A DNA stretch of 64,000 nucleotides from an uncultured Oscillospiraceae bacterium. Its GTDB lineage: Bacteria > Bacillota > Clostridia > Oscillospirales > Ruminococcaceae. The position numbers and the translations under genes were made by a program. This document shows, piece after piece, positions 1 through 7,670 of this stretch. A model generated the notes under the pieces. It worked only from the letters and a program-made list of their open reading frames with translations. It did no database searches and had not been told where the DNA came from. Within the stretch, counting starts at the first letter, position 1; every line of letters starts with the position of its first letter. The stretch lies in NCBI GenBank assembly GCA_949741215.1, contig CATJLA010000087.1, forward strand, positions 1-64,000, given 5' to 3'.

Positions 1-72
1 CCGCAATATTAAAATCGCTCCCGTAAGGGAGGGTTCTTACACTATTTACTATTCACTATTCCTTCTTACTTC
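1..72. repeat. Partial copy of dispersed MITE/REP-like intergenic element (terminal repeat D)
   Basis: gcaatattaaaatcgctcccgtaagggag...cactatttactattcactattccttcttactt matches the right end of the element at 41811..42093 and the ends at 15400..15595. Confidence 0.75.
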
Positions 73-79
73 AAGTTAA

Positions 80-95
80 TGTTTCACGTGAAACA
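80..95. promoter_or_regulatory. parS: parS site (ParB/Spo0J binding)
   Basis: exact 16-bp palindrome TGTTTCACGTGAAACA, within the 20-bp palindrome AATGTTTCACGTGAAACATT. Confidence 0.88.
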
Positions 96-259
96 TTTTG
101 GGGGCTTAAACGAGCTGTTTTAACCGATTTTGGAGGTAGATGATGGCAAAATGGCACTATCGTCCAAAATGTATTTACATAAAATACAAGTGTTTTTTGA
201 ATAAGGACATAGCAAGGAAATGTGTTGATTTGTTTCCGTTTTTTTCGTACATTAGCAGA

Positions 260-808
260 ATGAAGTATATTGCAAGGTGGGCTTTGATGCGAAATAGCGT
301 GTCGGAAAATATTCAGGAGCACAGCCATATGGCGGCGGTGCTGGCCCATGCTTTGGGAGTGATTCGACGGGACGTGATGGGGGAAAAGTGTAATCCTGAG
401 GCTTATGCGACGGCGGCGTTGTTCCACGACGCACCGGAGATTTTTACCGGGGACATGCCTACGCCAATTAAGTACGATTCCCCGGAGATTAGAGAGGCAT
501 ACCACAAGGTGGAGAAGCAGGCCGCTGAAAAGCTGCTGGTTACTCTGCCTGAAGAGCTGCGCCAGGCGTATGCTCCGCTGCTGAGGGAGGAGGACTTGGA
601 GGTAAAGCGGATTGTGAAGGCGGCGGATAAGCTTTCGGCCTACATTAAATGCTTGGAGGAGCTGAAGGCGGGAAACAGGGAGTTTAGCGATGCGGCAAAT
701 GAAATTTTGAAAGCCTTGCAGGAAATGAAAATGGAGGAGGTGGACTGGTTTTTGGACCGGTTTGCGGATTCCTTTGGGGTTACGTTGGACAGGCTGCAAA
801 AAAGATAG
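260..808 (+). CDS. HD-domain 5'-deoxynucleotidase, YfbR-like
   Basis: HSHMAAVLAHAL...ALFHDAPEIFTGDMPTPIKY HD motif pattern; start chosen at MKYIARWALMRNS. Confidence 0.85.
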   Translation: MKYIARWALMRNSVSENIQEHSHMAAVLAHALGVIRRDVMGEKCNPEAYATAALFHDAPEIFTGDMPTPIKYDSPEIREAYHKVEKQAAEKLLVTLPEELRQAYAPLLREEDLEVKRIVKAADKLSAYIKCLEELKAGNREFSDAANEILKALQEMKMEEVDWFLDRFADSFGVTLDRLQKR

Positions 809-900
809 GCGGAAGGCTGGGCGATGTCTGCAAGGATGGGGATTGGGAGGAAAAAAACGGAAGAGTTTGTGAAAAAATTTTGGTTTTTTACAAAAAAGAG

Positions 901-929
901 TTGACAAAAGACGCGGCGTATACTATAAT
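901..929 (+). promoter_or_regulatory. Consensus sigma-A promoter for the tRNA pair
   Basis: TTGACA (901-906), 17-bp spacer, TATAAT (924-929). Confidence 0.9.
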
Positions 930-961
930 AGTATTCGCCTTGAATGGCATCTTTTGTTTAT

Positions 962-1038
962 GGCGGCATAGCTCAGTTGGCTAGAGCATTCGGTTCATAC
1001 CCGAAGTGTCGTAGGTTCAAATCCTATTGCCGCTACCA
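962..1038 (+). tRNA. tRNA-Met (CAT)
   Basis: 77 nt; acceptor GGCGGCA/TGCCGCT, anticodon loop ttCATac, GGTTCAAATCC T-arm, encoded CCA. Confidence 0.93.
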
Positions 1039-1079
1039 TTGTTATATTGCCTGCCACGGCGGGCTTTATATATATGCGA

Positions 1080-1151
1080 GGCCCGTTGGTCAAGCGGTTA
1101 AGACACGGCCCTTTCACGGCTGTAACACGAGTTCGATTCTCGTACGGGTCA
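1080..1151 (+). tRNA. tRNA-Glu (TTC)
   Basis: acceptor GGCCCGT/ACGGGTC, anticodon loop cctTTCac, T-arm CGAGTTCGATTCTCG; no encoded CCA. Confidence 0.93.
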
Positions 1152-1156
1152 TGCAA
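1115..1156 (+). repeat. 42-bp direct repeat copy 1 (tRNA-Glu 3' part, attL-like)
   Basis: CACGGCTGTAACACGAGTTCGATTCTCGTACGGGTCATGCAA identical to 1986..2027. Confidence 0.95.
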
Positions 1157-1160
1157 CAAA

Positions 1161-1196
1161 AACCCCCTTGGAATGGTTTTCCGTTCCAAGGGGGTT
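1161..1196 (+). terminator. Rho-independent terminator
   Basis: AACCCCCTTGGAA / TTCCAAGGGGGTT perfect stem. Confidence 0.8.
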
Positions 1197-1421
1197 GCCT
1201 TTTATGGAAATTATTTTTACGATATAAGCGTTTGTGCAACAGGATTTTTTACTGGTGGTTTTCTTTTTCTTTGGATTTCGAAAACTTTAAATATTTCTTT
1301 AGTGCCTTGATCGCCAAAAATACAGTGCATACTATTACACCTAAAAGAAAAATATTTCCCAAAGTCAAAAGAATATCCCAAGGCAAAATATCACCAGCCT
1401 TTTTAAAATTGAGATAATACT

Positions 1422-1808
1422 TTATTTTATAGCCAGACAGATACCTTCCAAATGGACAGCCTCTCGTCCAAGCTCTATAAAACCATCAACCAGTAGATTA
1501 TATGTTAATTCACCATTAGCTACAGCATAGATATCTTTTCGAGAAGAAGTGATTTGGGATGAACACATATTTTCATCCCAGCCAAAGCCGAGGGTGAACC
1601 CAGTAAAGTTTGTATATGCTTCATGGTATGTAATACCACCGGTATTTGAATCTCCAGACGTTGTATAAGCAACTCTTAAATTGATAGAACCCATACCACC
1701 AGAGATCTTGCGGGAATCTACAAGAGCATCCCCATGTGTAGCTCTTGCGTTTGGATTAAAATCAATAGTGGAATCGCATGGTGTAGGAGTTTTGATATCA
1801 ATTAGCAT
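1422..1808 (-). CDS. Hypothetical protein in AT-rich island (possibly N-terminally truncated)
   Basis: 128 aa ORF, no recognised domain, no signal peptide; lies between the tRNA-Glu and its 3' duplication. Confidence 0.5.
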   Translation of the reverse strand: MLIDIKTPTPCDSTIDFNPNARATHGDALVDSRKISGGMGSINLRVAYTTSGDSNTGGITYHEAYTNFTGFTLGFGWDENMCSSQITSSRKDIYAVANGELTYNLLVDGFIELGREAVHLEGICLAIK

Positions 1809-1985
1809 TTCATCAATATAGTTGTCTGCAGCTGATATTTGATATATTAATTATATATAATTTGGGAGAAAATGTCAATGCATAATCAACTAAATATCAT
1901 ATAAAAAATAAAATATTTTATCGATTATGCTACAAACGTAGTGCGTGTCCAGTCCTTCCGTTACACATAACATAATAAGACTTGG

Positions 1986-2027
1986 CACGGCTGTAACACG
2001 AGTTCGATTCTCGTACGGGTCATGCAA
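1986..2027 (+). repeat. 42-bp direct repeat copy 2 (tRNA-Glu 3' fragment, attR-like)
   Basis: identical to 1115..1156; lacks the 5' half of the tRNA. Confidence 0.95.
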
Positions 2028-2030
2028 GAA

Positions 2031-2069
2031 AAAAGCTCCTGGATGTTGCTTTACATCCGGGAGCTTTTT
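2031..2069 (+). terminator. Rho-independent terminator downstream of tRNA fragment
   Basis: AAAAGCTCC tGGATGT..ACATCC GGGAGCTTTTT hairpin. Confidence 0.8.
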
Positions 2070-2097
2070 GTTTTGGGTTGATTGGCAGAATAAAGGG

Positions 2098-2625
2098 CTA
2101 AAACTGGCCATAGGCTGTCAACGCCTGCAAGGGCTGTGAAGCTTTGTGCATGGGGGAGGGCTGGGCGTCCGGGGCGGGATACCCCAGAACCAACAGGGCG
2201 ACAGGCTCCAGAACGTCCGGGAGGGAAAACTCACAGCGGACAGCCTCCGGGATAAAGTGCATGACCCAGGTGGTGCCTAAGCCCAGGCTGGCGGCTTCCA
2301 GCATCATATGGGTGGCGACGATGGCGGCGTCGATTTCTCCGCTGGGCTTTTGGTCGTAATCCCGCACCCAGCATTGCTCCCGGTTATAGCAGACCAGCAG
2401 GGCAGCGGGGGCGTTAAAGTGGCTGCCGGTGCACTTTTTTAGACGATCCAGAGACTCTGGGGTGTTGATTACCAGGACTTGCTGGGGCTGGCGGTTGCAG
2501 GCAGTAGGAGCCAGCAGACTAACCTGCAGGATTTTGTCGAGATGATTTTGAGAGACAGGCTGCTCTGTAAATTTGCGGACGGAGTAACGGGAGGCGGCTA
2601 ATTCTGAAAAATCTGCGAATGTCAT
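2098..2625 (-). CDS. Nitroreductase family protein
   Basis: SRYSVRKFTEQPVSQNHLDKILQVSLLAPTACNRQPQQVLVI; RBS aaaggag. Confidence 0.88.
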   Translation of the reverse strand: MTFADFSELAASRYSVRKFTEQPVSQNHLDKILQVSLLAPTACNRQPQQVLVINTPESLDRLKKCTGSHFNAPAALLVCYNREQCWVRDYDQKPSGEIDAAIVATHMMLEAASLGLGTTWVMHFIPEAVRCEFSLPDVLEPVALLVLGYPAPDAQPSPMHKASQPLQALTAYGQF

Positions 2626-2781
2626 GGACAGAGCTCCTTTCAAGTATAGGAAAATAGGGGGGCGGAGGGCGCTTTTTTGCCGGAATAAGGGGGATTGACA
2701 GATTTTGATGGGGGTTTTTGCGGTTTCTTTCGATTGCGGAAGGATTCGACAAGGGGGAGGCTTGGGGAAGGCGATGAAGGA

Positions 2782-3312
2782 TCAGGGGTGCTGTTCGTCA
2801 CCGGTGAGGTAGGCGGAAAAGCCTAAGCCGGCTTTGATATTTTCCATGATTTGGTTGTCAAACTGGTAGGTCATTTCCCGCAGGCCAATGGCAGGGCCTT
2901 TTTTGGGGTAGATCCATAACACGCCCATGTCTCTTACCGCCTGTTTTAGGGTGTGCTTTTTTTGGGTAGTGGCCGGGGCCAGCAGGATGTCCTTGATTTG
3001 GGAATAGGGGAGGCGTTTTTTGTCGATGACTACGCCGGTTTCATAAAAGAGGGCGGCGCCGAGCTGGTCATGCTTGGGGATTTTTATTACCAGGGGGCCG
3101 AACTCCGGATCCGGGTTGCCGGGGGTGCGGGGGGCGTTCCATTCCAGGACGATATCCTCACCGTAGCGGGTTTGTTGTTCCTCCGCTTTCTGCTGGCGGG
3201 CGGCGCGGTCCTTGTAAAAAGAATGCAGGTACCAGATGATTAAAATAATACCGAAAGTAAAAATAAGAAGAACTAAAATTTCTGGTAGATATCCCAGGAT
3301 GTAGTAGGGCAT
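2782..3312 (-). CDS. Hypothetical membrane-anchored protein
   Basis: N-terminal TM (ILGYLPEILVLLIFTFGIILIIWYL), start moved to MPYYILG. Confidence 0.6.
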   Translation of the reverse strand: MPYYILGYLPEILVLLIFTFGIILIIWYLHSFYKDRAARQQKAEEQQTRYGEDIVLEWNAPRTPGNPDPEFGPLVIKIPKHDQLGAALFYETGVVIDKKRLPYSQIKDILLAPATTQKKHTLKQAVRDMGVLWIYPKKGPAIGLREMTYQFDNQIMENIKAGLGFSAYLTGDEQHP

Positions 3313-3382
3313 GGGGTGGACCTCCTTTTTAGAATATAAATTTACCCGCTTTGCAGAAAGTACAGCTGCAAAGCGGGATTTT

Positions 3383-3610
3383 TTAATCCTCAAATAATTT
3401 GGAAACAGGGATATCCAACGCATCCGCTATAGTGAAAAGTGTTTCCATCGAAACACCAAAAGGACGGGTAGGACTTTCAATTTTTGCAAGATACGACCAG
3501 GAAATCCCTACTTTATCAGCAAAATCCTCTTGTGTCATACCTTGTAGTTTGCGGTAGTATTGTACCTTAAGCCCAAATTTGATATATTTTTGCGGATATT
3601 TGGTCTGCAT
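3383..3610 (-). CDS. XRE-family helix-turn-helix regulator
   Basis: LKVQYYRKLQGMTQEDFADKVGISWSYLAKIESPTRPFGVSMETLFTIADALDI HTH. Confidence 0.88.
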   Translation of the reverse strand: MQTKYPQKYIKFGLKVQYYRKLQGMTQEDFADKVGISWSYLAKIESPTRPFGVSMETLFTIADALDIPVSKLFED

Positions 3611-3747
3611 TATAATCACCATATATAGCATACCATGTCATTTTGATTTTATTTATGGATTGTAATTGCTATTTATAACCATAGAATGATATAATAAGGC
3701 ATAAGAAATGCCCGGAGAGATCCGGGCAGATGAATGGAGCGCTGATC

Positions 3748-4248
3748 ATGAATGAGAAAAAGAGGAAAACAGCGTGTTTTACAGGACATCGGCAGATGAC
3801 AGAATCGATCATTGAGATAGAAAGCAAAATTACGGAGGAAGTCAAGCATTTGATACAAAACGGTTATCAATATTTTGGAGCCGGAGGGGCAAGAGGATTT
3901 GACACATTAGCTGCTGAGGTTATCCTGAAGCTAAAGGTGATGTATCCGGAAATTCACTTGATTCTTGTATTGCCATTTGATGAGCAGTATAAGAAAGAGA
4001 AAAATTGGGAAAAAACAGAAATCGAGCAATACCATCAGTTAAGAAAAAGTGCTTCAAAAGTAGTGGTGTTGGAGAGAACATATAGTTCAGGGGTATATTA
4101 TCGCCGGAACCGGCATTTGGTAGATAACTCCTCTTACTGCATTGCTTATATGGTTAGGGAGAATACGGGTACAGGCTATACTGTACGTTACGCGATAAAA
4201 CAAGGAGTGTCAGTAGCCAATATTGCCTTAAATGGGGCGTTGAGATAA
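3748..4248 (+). CDS. SLOG-superfamily (DUF1273/YpsA-like) protein
   Basis: TACFTGHRQ...FGAGGARGFDTLAAEVILKLK...LILVLPFDEQ Rossmann-like SLOG signature. Confidence 0.8.
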   Translation: MNEKKRKTACFTGHRQMTESIIEIESKITEEVKHLIQNGYQYFGAGGARGFDTLAAEVILKLKVMYPEIHLILVLPFDEQYKKEKNWEKTEIEQYHQLRKSASKVVVLERTYSSGVYYRRNRHLVDNSSYCIAYMVRENTGTGYTVRYAIKQGVSVANIALNGALR

Positions 4249-4284
4249 CGGTGTGGCTGTTACGTCCGTTAAAAATACTGGATA

Positions 4285-4330
4285 AAAAGACCGCCCCGGA
4301 TATTACTACCCGGAGCGGTTTCGTCTTTTA
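4285..4330. terminator. Hairpin terminator between convergent genes
   Basis: AAAAGACCGCCCCGG / CCCGGAGCGGTTTCGTCTTTT. Confidence 0.65.
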
Positions 4331-4351
4331 TTGCCGAGAGGATAAAAATGC

Positions 4352-5350
4352 TTACTTCATGCCTTCCTCTACCGCTACGGCGCAGGCTACGGTGGCGCCT
4401 ACCATGGGGTTGTTGCCCATGCCGATCAGGCCCATCATCTCTACGTGGGCGGGTACCGAGGAAGAACCGGCGAACTGAGCGTCCCCGTGCATTCTGCCCA
4501 TAGAGTCGGTCAAGCCGTAGGAAGCAGGGCCGGCTGCCATGTTGTCCGGATGGAGGGTACGGCCGGTGCCGCCGCCGGAGGCTACCGAGAAGTACTTCAC
4601 GTTATTCTCATAGCACCATTTTTTGTAGGTGCCCGCTACCAGGTGCTGGAACCGGGTGGGGTTGGTGGAGTTACCGGTGATGGATACGTCTACCTTTTCC
4701 ATCTTCATAATGGCAACGCCTTCCAGGACGTCGTTACAGCCATATACTTTAACGGCGGCCTTTTCGCCATCGGAGAAGGGTACGGTGCGCACTACCTTTA
4801 CCTCGCCGGTGGAGAAGTCAAAGTCAGTTTCCACATAGGTAAAGCCGTTGATACGGGAGATAATATAGGCAGCGTCCTTCCCCAGGCCGTTGAGGATTAC
4901 CCGCAGGGGTTCTTTCCGGGCCTTATTGGCGGTTCTGGCAATGCCGATTGCGCCCTCTGCCGCGGCAAAGGACTCGTGCCCGGCCAGGAAGCAGAAGCAC
5001 TTGGTTTCGTCCCTAAGCAGCATAGCGCCCAGGTTGCCGTGGCCTTGTCCTACATCCCGCTGCTCGGCTACCGAACCGGGGACACAGAACGCCTGCAGGC
5101 CGATACCGATAGCCTCGGCAGCCTCAGCCGCTTTGGTAATGCCCTTTTTAATGGCGACGGCGGTGCCCAGGGTGTAGGCCCATACGGCATTCTCAAATGC
5201 GATGGGCTGCACGCCCTTGACAATAGCCTCAACGTCGATGCCTTTGCTCATGCAAAGGTCCTTTGCCTCTTCCAGAGTAGCCATGCCGTATTCCTTTAAG
5301 CAGGCTTCAATTTTAGGCATTCTTCTTTCTTTTCCTTCAAACTGTGCCAT
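4352..5350 (-). CDS. GGGtGRT-family protein
   Basis: literal GGGTGRTLHPDNMAAGPASYGLTDSMGRMHGDAQFAGSSSVPAHVEMMGLIGMG. Confidence 0.85.
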   Translation of the reverse strand: MAQFEGKERRMPKIEACLKEYGMATLEEAKDLCMSKGIDVEAIVKGVQPIAFENAVWAYTLGTAVAIKKGITKAAEAAEAIGIGLQAFCVPGSVAEQRDVGQGHGNLGAMLLRDETKCFCFLAGHESFAAAEGAIGIARTANKARKEPLRVILNGLGKDAAYIISRINGFTYVETDFDFSTGEVKVVRTVPFSDGEKAAVKVYGCNDVLEGVAIMKMEKVDVSITGNSTNPTRFQHLVAGTYKKWCYENNVKYFSVASGGGTGRTLHPDNMAAGPASYGLTDSMGRMHGDAQFAGSSSVPAHVEMMGLIGMGNNPMVGATVACAVAVEEGMK

Positions 5351-5372
5351 CTCGCGAACCTCCTATCCTTCT

Positions 5373-6065
5373 TTATTCTTCTCTGGGATCAATGTACTTG
5401 GGGGCGTCAGCATAACGTCCGTAAGTACCGATATTCTTTTCGTAAGCCTTGGCGGGATCCATTCCCCGGCGGATATCCTGGAGCATGGGGCCTACCTTGA
5501 CGAACTTGTAGCCAATGGCCTCGCCGTTTTCGTCCACAGCTACAGAAAGGATGTAGCCCTCGGCCATTTCCAGATAGCGAACACCCTTTGCGCCGGTGGA
5601 GAAGATGGTGCCTACCTGAGAACGCAGGCCTTTGCCCAGATCCTCCAGGGAAGCGCCGATGGGGAGGCCGCCCTCGGAGAAGGCTGTTTGGCTTCTGCCG
5701 TAGACCAGCTGCTTAAAGATTTCACGCATAGCTACGTTGATGGCGTCACAAACCAGGTCGGTATTCAGGGCCTCCAGCAGGGTTTTGCCGGGGAGGATTT
5801 CGCCGGCCATAGCGGCGGAATGGGTCATACCGGAGCAGCCCAGGGTTTCTACCAGGGCCTCCTGGATGATGCCGTCCTTTACGTTAAGGGTGAGCTTGCA
5901 GGCACCTTGCTGAGGGGCGCACCAGCCAATGCCGTGGGACAGGCCGGAAATATCGCTGATTTGGTAGGCTTTTACCCACTTTCCCTCCTCGGGAATAGGG
6001 GCAGGGCCGTGGTGCGGACCTTTTACCAGGGTACACATGTTTTCGACTTCGTGCGAATAGTTCAT
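5373..6065 (-). CDS. NifU-like iron-sulfur cluster assembly scaffold protein
   Basis: KDGIIQEALVETLGCSGMTHSAAMAGEILPGKTLLEAL NifU-N/IscU-like. Confidence 0.8.
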   Translation of the reverse strand: MNYSHEVENMCTLVKGPHHGPAPIPEEGKWVKAYQISDISGLSHGIGWCAPQQGACKLTLNVKDGIIQEALVETLGCSGMTHSAAMAGEILPGKTLLEALNTDLVCDAINVAMREIFKQLVYGRSQTAFSEGGLPIGASLEDLGKGLRSQVGTIFSTGAKGVRYLEMAEGYILSVAVDENGEAIGYKFVKVGPMLQDIRRGMDPAKAYEKNIGTYGRYADAPKYIDPREE

Positions 6066-6400
6066 ATTGGTACTCCTTTCGGTTTATTTAGAGCGGGGGA
6101 TTGCTGTATAAAGTTTTTCCAAAAGGCGGACGGAGCAGCGTTTTTGCGTTCCTGCGCATTTTGAAAAGGCTCTGGTTATTATTATAAGGGCTTTGGCAGA
6201 ATTTATCAAGATGGAATCAAGAAGATACTGTTAAATTTTTGTCGTTTTAAGGAAAGGCCCGGGGAGGAACGGCAGAAACATGGGGCAGGCGTTCGTCCCC
6301 AAAGGGATATTTGCCCTTTTTGATGGGAAACATCCCAATTCATGTGAAGAAATCCACCCCGGGAGATGCTATACTTGTTTTGGAAGGGAGGGCAACGGTT

Positions 6401-7297
6401 GTGAATAAAGGCGTTTACACGGTGCAAAGGCTGATCGACTGGATAGACGACCATATTACGGAAAATCCCCCCTTATCCAGGATGGCGGAGCAGGCGGGGT
6501 ATTCTCCATGGTACTGCTCGGAGCTGTTTCGTCGGATTACAGGGATGACGGTGAGGGAATATATGGCAAAACGACGGTTGTGCCTGGCGGCTTTTGCTCT
6601 GCGGGATACGAATATGCCCATTATAGAGATTGCGCTTACATATGGGTTTTCTTCCCAGCAGGCCTTGACAAGGGCCTTTACCAACGCGTACGGGCGCGCG
6701 CCGGCCGCGTACCGGAGGAACCCTGTGCCAATCCCTGTGACGGTCAAAAAGATCGTTGTCACACCCTTGGACAATATGGAACAAGGAGGTTTTATGATGA
6801 GTAATTTAGCAGTACCTGCTTATCGGGTAGAGCATATCCCTGCCCACAGGTTTTTGGGGGTATACGGTTATGCGGAGACCTCAGAGGGGGCGGTTTGGCC
6901 CGCCCATGACTGCGATCTCCTTTGCGGGATTGTGCAAAGCTTTACGGCCGGCCACCCGGTGGTTGCAAATCACACCGCAGGCTGGAAATGGGTAAACGGC
7001 GAAAGAAAATACTTTTACGGGGTGGGGGTGGAGCCCGATTATCAAGGGCCGGTTCCCGAGGGGTTTACTTTGACCGGGATTTTGCCGGAAAGCTATTATC
7101 TTGTGTTTTTTCACCCGCCCTTTGACTATCTTTCCGAAAACGGGGAGGTGATGAGGAGAGTGGAGAACTTAGCCTGGAGCTTTGATCCGGCCTCCATTGG
7201 CTATGAGTGGAACGAGGCACTTTGCCAGGATTACCAGCGGCATTATCCGGAGGTGCTTGGGTACCAGGTGCTTCGGCCGGTGAAAAAAATCAAATAA
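6401..7297 (+). CDS. AraC-family regulator with GyrI-like effector-binding domain
   Basis: two HTHs (LSRMAEQAGYSPWYCSELFRRITGMTVREYMAKRRL...PIIEIALTYGFSSQQALTRAF) plus C-terminal effector-like region; GTG start after aagggagggc. Confidence 0.82.
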   Translation: MNKGVYTVQRLIDWIDDHITENPPLSRMAEQAGYSPWYCSELFRRITGMTVREYMAKRRLCLAAFALRDTNMPIIEIALTYGFSSQQALTRAFTNAYGRAPAAYRRNPVPIPVTVKKIVVTPLDNMEQGGFMMSNLAVPAYRVEHIPAHRFLGVYGYAETSEGAVWPAHDCDLLCGIVQSFTAGHPVVANHTAGWKWVNGERKYFYGVGVEPDYQGPVPEGFTLTGILPESYYLVFFHPPFDYLSENGEVMRRVENLAWSFDPASIGYEWNEALCQDYQRHYPEVLGYQVLRPVKKIK

Positions 7298-7562
7298 ACC
7301 GGTGCGGTTCGGGAAAAAGGATGGCGGCTTTTGAAAAGGGCTGCCGTCCTTTTTGAATAAGAGGGCCGGGCGGGAAAAAAGTTTACATCTTGTTTTTGGG
7401 TTTTTTCCATTTACGGCTGTTTTTTTGTTGTTACTGCTGGGGCGGGATGTTATAATAAGTAGGAATAGCTCTTTGGGGGGCTTTGCAAAAGAAATTAGGC
7501 GCGATGTCCCTGAAAAATAGCGGAAAATATGGAAATAATGGCTTTGAACGCCGGATGGGGGT

Positions 7563-7591
7563 TTGACAAAAAATTCCTTTCGGGATACAAT
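7563..7591 (+). promoter_or_regulatory. sigma-A promoter upstream of secA
   Basis: TTGACA, 17-bp spacer, TACAAT. Confidence 0.75.
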
Positions 7592-7670
7592 GAAAATTGC
7601 GGATTCTTTCAGCACTTTTTTGTGCTTTTGGATAGAAGCGGCCAACAACTATGATTAAGAGGTGTTTTAC

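Noticed and set aside
944-1417. 157-aa ORF over the tRNA genes
   Set aside because: Overlaps two tRNAs and a terminator; an artefact.
1986-2022. Second tRNA-Glu gene
   Set aside because: Only the 3' part is present; no D-arm or 5' acceptor strand, so it is treated as an att-like fragment.
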